This document shows positions 59,061 to 64,000 of a DNA stretch of 64,000 nucleotides, one piece after another. Where the stretch lies: the NCBI GenBank assembly GCA_037176705.1, contig CM073894.1, forward strand, positions 29,358,501 through 29,422,500, read 5' to 3'. The notes under the pieces are model-generated. The model was not told where the DNA came from and did not search any database. It was given only the letters and a program-made list of their open reading frames with translations. Source of the stretch: Molossus alvarezi. Lineage: Eukaryota; Chordata; Mammalia; Chiroptera; Molossidae. Position numbers and translations under genes: made by a program. Positions within the stretch are counted from its first letter, which is position 1. Each line of letters opens with the position of its first letter.

Positions 59061-60726
59061 CTGTATTAAGCCTCTTAAATGTTATCATATACTTAATAAG
59101 AAAACGTTTGCACTAGATAATTATAAAGCATAATGCTCTAAAAAAGGCACTGATCATATGAAATTTAACATGTGAAGGAATAAACACAACACAAATACCA
59201 CTAAACAAAATCTTAACTCATTCTTAGTAGGTAACATAAATTTCTTTTGTAATATATCAGATGTAGGATTGAAAAAAAAAATAAACCACAGATCATCTTA
59301 TTCCAACCTTTAATTAAATAAAAATAAAAATCTAAATAAATAAAAATGACATAGTGGTATAGGGTTTGAGCCATTCTACTCAGAAAAGGGACTGTACTTC
59401 CCATGCTTATAAAGAAACAATTCTCTCTGACTTTGTTTTCTTGTTATCCAATACCTTCCACCTTAGGATATTCCCTTGAGTTACCTCCCTCTGTACAGCC
59501 TACCAGGCTAATGGACTTTTTGGCATAAAGGGGACATTCTAATGCCTTCTTAGCATATTTTCCCCTATGAACACATTTAATCAAATGCCACAGCTCTAAT
59601 TCCTCATCCCACAACTGTGTTGTTCTTTTTAAGAAACAATCCATAATAATTTAACCGAACAAGCAAAGCAATGGAAATCACCAGATTATAGTAAGCTATT
59701 TACCAGAAACATAAATTTTGAGGAGTGCGAGGTGATATTTTAACAAAAAGATCACCGGCAAAACCCAAAAGAAGCTATAGATTCAAAAATATGTATATCA
59801 ATTCACATCCTTGGTTTACATCTGTTTCTGCTCTGAAGTTGGGGAAAACCCAGATAACAACTCTTTGAAAAGGTTAAACAGAACTTCCCCCAGTTGCTTT
59901 TTGAAACCCACATATATAATGACATTTGTTGGCTGGGTCTCCACATATGACTTGCAAAAAAGTGGTAAACAATCTCAAAGATGATGCAAACTGCAGGTAT
60001 GCAAAAGGAAATGCTAAAAAGTGTACTATTTATACAGTGTTGAAAGCTCTTAGGGAGATGATTCAAAAGCATTTTAAAATAATTCTTTGAAATTTGAAGT
60101 AAGTGCATCTAGCACCAAAACACAGATTTTATAAATATGAATGATGAACTTTCCACAAGTTATGAATTGCATGCATCTTGCCATTTTGAAAAACTGTTTT
60201 GCTGGAAGACAAATAATGTGATTATGCATTGCCTTCTTTTTGTTTTTTTGTCCTATGATTCTTCATACCAACATAGAAGAATTCATGGGGGTGGGGGAGT
60301 GAAGCTGAGCCAGTCAAGTACTCTGATAAAGCACATCTAAGATAAAAGAATGGAGAGAGAAAGGGAAGAAAGAAGAAGCATTAACAAGATGGAAAGTAAG
60401 GTTATAGGTAAAAGCAAAAATGAGACATGTGGGCTTATAACATGGTGATGGTCTCCCACAGAATGGAAATGGGAACAATGACACAAGGTACATATATATA
60501 AAAGGTCACAAATATGAGCCACAAACCATGGTTAGAAAATGTGAGATTACTTAGTGAGTCAGGCACTGCCACCCAGCTAGACCACCAACATTCATCACTA
60601 CTGCTGCAGACAAGGGAGATGTCTGCTGACTTACAAAGTCAGGTGTGGTGCCTGCGGCTGGGCTGAAAGAGCTATTCTTGGCTTTGGGCAAAGGCAATAG
60701 CAATGAAGCATAATCAGAAGTGCACA
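59061..60726. other. Unique noncoding stretch
   Basis: No gene or repeat family recognised. A 101-codon minus frame at 59803-60108 has no known similarity and no splice signals. Confidence 0.5.
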
Positions 60727-60905
60727 ATCTTTGTAGTCATGTAGACCTGGGCTCACAACCCACATCTTCTAGTTCTGTTTGCAAGATTGCTTCACCTGTG
60801 TCAGTCTCAGTTTGCTCATGAGCAAAATGTGTTCAATTACAACCAGACTGTTAAAACAAATAGTTGAGATGATACATATAAAATACCTATACATTGCTTG
60901 GCAGA
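60727..60905 (+). repeat. MIR SINE
   Basis: 'tagtcatgtagacctgggct', 'gtcagtctcagtttgctcat' and 'taaaatacctatacattgct' are in MIR order. Confidence 0.85.
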
Positions 60906-61134
60906 AACACAGAGAAAGTTAAGTATGTGAGCTCTTTATGTCCCTCTCACTTGGTTTTCTACATAACACCATAAGATTTAAAACGTTCAAAACTATACTC
61001 TTCCTAGCACTAACAAGAAAAGCTGTTAATTTAAGTTTTAATACACTGGTTTTGGAGACTGTAAATAAGTTTTCTCCAAGGGTCCCTTTCATCCCTATGG
61101 AATATGTCTCTCAGTCAAATGGGGAACAAATATA

Positions 61135-61312
61135 GCACAGTGCAAAGGCAGCTGGAACTGATGTGACTCCATCTGGGTTCTGGTCACAGTTCTACTGGTC
61201 ATGTGCTCTAGTAACGTACAGCTGCCCTGAACCTCAGTTTCTTCATGTAGAAAATGAGAGTATTGAACTAGATTAAGACACATTCTGGCTCTAAATGGTA
61301 TTCTATCATCTA
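61135..61312 (+). repeat. MIR SINE
   Basis: 'gactccatctgggttctggt', 'cctcagtttcttcatgtaga' and 'gagtattgaactagattaag' are in MIR order. Confidence 0.85.
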
Positions 61313-61535
61313 AGTATCGCTTGACATTCAACTGGGCTAAGTAGTAGAAGGTACAAAAGGAATAAATACAAGGTTCACTCAAATATAAGGAACCATCAAG
61401 CTTCCTAGAGAGAAAAAAGACAGATATGTGATCATCTATAAGAGATCTATTCATATATATAAGCATCATGATGAAAACATTAAATAATATAAAAAGGAAA
61501 TATCACATACTAATATAAAAAGAAATATCCTGTAT

Positions 61536-61561
61536 AAAAAAAAAAAAAAAAAAAAAAAAAA
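61536..61561. repeat. A26 homopolymer
   Basis: Run of adenines without a recognisable element before it. No target-site duplication found by eye. Confidence 0.95.
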
Positions 61562-61854
61562 GGTGGAATAAAGAGTAAGTTCTGAGAACAGCCTGAACTA
61601 AAAAGCAAGATGAGATTCAGGCAGAAGCAGAAGTAAGCTCTCAAGCAACTTGTGTTTAAAGTACAGATAATATCACCTAGTATCTATTTGTCAAAGCATA
61701 AAGAAGGTAAAAAAAATATTTCTTAAGGAGATCCATTCTCATATGCTCTATAGTAAGATAGTAACAGTTTGATGATAACAAAAATTTTAAAGCTGAAAAG
61801 AAGACATTGTTGAGGGAGGGGGGATTTACAGAGAAGAGAACTGAACTGAGAAAA

Positions 61855-61960
61855 CTTTCAAATTCAAACTCTTTAGTATGGCATCCAAGACCCTTCACAA
61901 TTTGGTCCCAACTTGCCTGTCTAGCCTCATCTCCAACATTCCACCACCAATAAATCTCAT
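61855..61960 (+). repeat. L2 LINE fragment
   Basis: 'atggcatccaagacccttca', 'caatttggtcccaacttgcc' and 'tctagcctcatctccaacat' match the interior of the L2 3' region. Confidence 0.8.
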
Positions 61961-62655
61961 AATCTTGGCTTAAAGGGGCTATTTGTCATTCCCTGATTTG
62001 TGGTCCCAAGTGACTGAAAATAATGGAATGTGACTTAAAATAAAAACAAGATAAATCAAAACAGAGATATAAAAATCCCTCTGCTTCTCTAGCTCTTAAG
62101 ACTTCTCTGTAACTTGACAGAATGTTTCAACATATCCAAAGGGAAAATGCATCAAAAAGAAGGTGGAGGAAGGGGAGGGCTGGTCAGCAAAGGAATCAGA
62201 GAAGCCACCTAGACAAATGTTCACAAGATCAAACTAAGCCATGGGAGAGGAAGTCTTGGCTGAGTTGACTCGAATAATATGGTTTCCTTGGCAAATCTCT
62301 GCCTATAGTGGGTAAGGGAGCCTCTCGCTAACTCAGTTGAAAGATACTTCTTCAAACAAACATCCTTTGGGTTCTCTTTCCATGCTCAACAGGTGGTCTC
62401 TGGCAACATGGTTCCCATGTATGTTGCCAAAAGAAAGAGAGTGCACTGGTCAGAAATGCTGGGTCAACTTGACAGCTGTATTTCTCAACCATCAGTCGAC
62501 CTCCATATTAACAACTTGGCTGCCCAAGAAGCCTGCCTAATGGGAGACTAGATGCTCATCTGCCAAATCAAGCAATCCAATCTGCTTGACAGTTGTATTT
62601 CTCATTGGAAATGAACAAACTGACAAACACACAAACACATACTGAGAGAGATCCA

Positions 62656-62672
62656 GACAGACAGACAGACAC
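62656..62672. repeat. (CAGA)n microsatellite
   Basis: Four CAGA units. Confidence 0.9.
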
Positions 62673-62889
62673 ATAGATAGAGGTATACAGATTTCTGTAT
62701 ATCAATTTCTGGGAGCATGGTTAATGTGACCCTGATCATGAGAGACGTCTACTCTCAGTGGGCCCAGCGTATCAGGGGTCTGAAAGTGTAAGGTCAAACA
62801 TCAGACCCTGGACTGCAATAATTCCACAAGGGGAAGGCCAGTCACTTGAGGCCCTGGCAACTCTGCATAGCTCTGCAACAAATAAATGC

Positions 62890-63310
62890 CTTTAATGTTC
62901 ACACCACAACATATGGCATACCTATTTGTGATTTCATTCCTCTACTCACACAATATTTACTTTTTCCAAAATACTCTCCTACCACCACCCTCCACCTGGG
63001 GAACAACTCTTCCTCATCCTCCCCCTCTCCTCCCCTACCCTTGCCCTCCTCCACCTTTTCCCTCTTTAAGGCTATAGCTCAAATGTCAGTCTTTCTGTCA
63101 CATCTTCCGCAACCACTCAGGTAAAATTAATCACAACCTCTTGAGTGCTGCCACAGCAACCAGAGTACACCTCCCTCTGCCAGTGTTCTCAAATCAGAGT
63201 AGGGAATCCAGACTGGCTCCTCCCACTACCTGCTCACCTCTCCAGCAAGGCCCATGCATTCATCTATACTAACAACTACCATGGATGCTTTAAGTGCTCA
63301 CTGAATGTTA
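62890..63310 (+). repeat. L2 LINE 3' fragment with CT-rich expansion
   Basis: L2 order is traced by 'tatagctcaaatgtcagtct', 'cacatcttccgcaaccactc' and 'taagtgctcactgaatgtta'. A C/T-rich tract lies at 63007-63064. Confidence 0.65.
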
Positions 63311-63570
63311 CAATGAGAGAAGATAAAAAGCTGACTGTGGGTAAGGTAAAGAGGTGGATATGAAATAATTCTACACAGGGAGTACATCGCATGACTTGAG
63401 AAAGTAAGACTAAATAAGGTCTGTATGAGGAGAGAACAAGGTCAAGAGCAGAGGGTTCACTGAATATTACTGGAGAAAATAATGGGGTAGGAGGGGACTT
63501 ATGAACAAATGATTGAGGGTCCTGGAAGGTTGATAAGGGGTATAAATGGGATTGACTAGGAAAAATAAAA

Positions 63571-63836
63571 CCATAGTGAGTTCTTTTTTTTTTTTTTATC
63601 CTCACCCAAGGACATTTTTCCATTTTTGTACAGAGAGAGTGGGAGGGAGAGAGAGAGGAAAACATCAATGTGAAAGGGACACATCGAGTTGCTGCCACCC
63701 GCACGACCAACCAGGGCCGGGGACAAACTGCAACTGAGGTACATGCCCTTAGCGGGAACCAAACCCGGGTCTCTCTGGACTGCAGGTGGACGCTCTAACC
63801 GCTGAGCCAAACCGGCCAGGGCCATAGTAAGTTCTT
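63571..63836 (-). repeat. VES-type SINE with target-site duplication
   Basis: Reversed body 63586-63821: T-run, 'atcctcacccaaggacattt', reversed B box 'gggaaccaaacccgggt', head end 'aaaccggccagggc'. Flanks ccatagtgagttctt and ccatagtaagttctt differ at one of 15 positions. Confidence 0.95.
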
Positions 63837-64000
63837 AAAAAGAAGAGTAACATCAAGAATTTAATCAAGAGCAGAATGGGTTATAAAATGAACTAAAAAG
63901 AACCAGATACAAGGAACCAGAGTTTGAATCTCCACCCAAGCAGACATATGACTAGCGAGTTATTTAACTCCTATATGCCTTCACTTACTATTTATAAAAT

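Overview
This is mammalian nuclear DNA, almost certainly from a bat and probably a yangochiropteran. It is AT-rich, has no operon-like gene packing, and carries many tRNA-derived SINEs of the bat VES type (heads such as 'ccctggccggtttggctc', pyrimidine-rich bodies, A-rich or AAAT tails), together with L1, L2, MIR, MER5A and hAT-Charlie remnants. All repeat names come from recognition by eye; no library search was run.

One protein-coding exon can be identified with confidence. On the minus strand at 4195-4378 lies the first coding exon of GTDC1 (also called QTMAN, the tRNA-queuosine mannosyltransferase). It encodes the protein's first 60 residues between a good acceptor and a good donor. The window therefore lies inside GTDC1, read right to left: 1-4194 is the intron after this exon, and the sequence above 4378 is 5' intron or upstream sequence. 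A second, shorter segment at 29484-29550 (minus) has a branch-like motif, an acceptor and a near-consensus donor in the right order and no ATG. It is a candidate 5'-UTR exon of the same gene.

Layout: 1-4.4 kb holds two SINEs, an L2 piece and the coding exon. 4.4-16 kb is mostly unique intron with MIR and L2 and one SINE. 16-21.8 kb is a repeat cluster containing an L1/SINE chimera and several L2 pieces. 18.1-35.0 kb has no recognisable VES SINE and contains the candidate 5' exon. 35-64 kb is dense in recent insertions: about fourteen SINEs, two nearly identical truncated L1 copies that share frameshifts, an older L1 with an inverted templated insertion in its 3' UTR, another truncated L1, and an insertion that is almost only poly(A) between target-site duplications.

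I found no convincing undescribed biological system. The best leads are the candidate upstream exon and several unusual insertion and repair scars.
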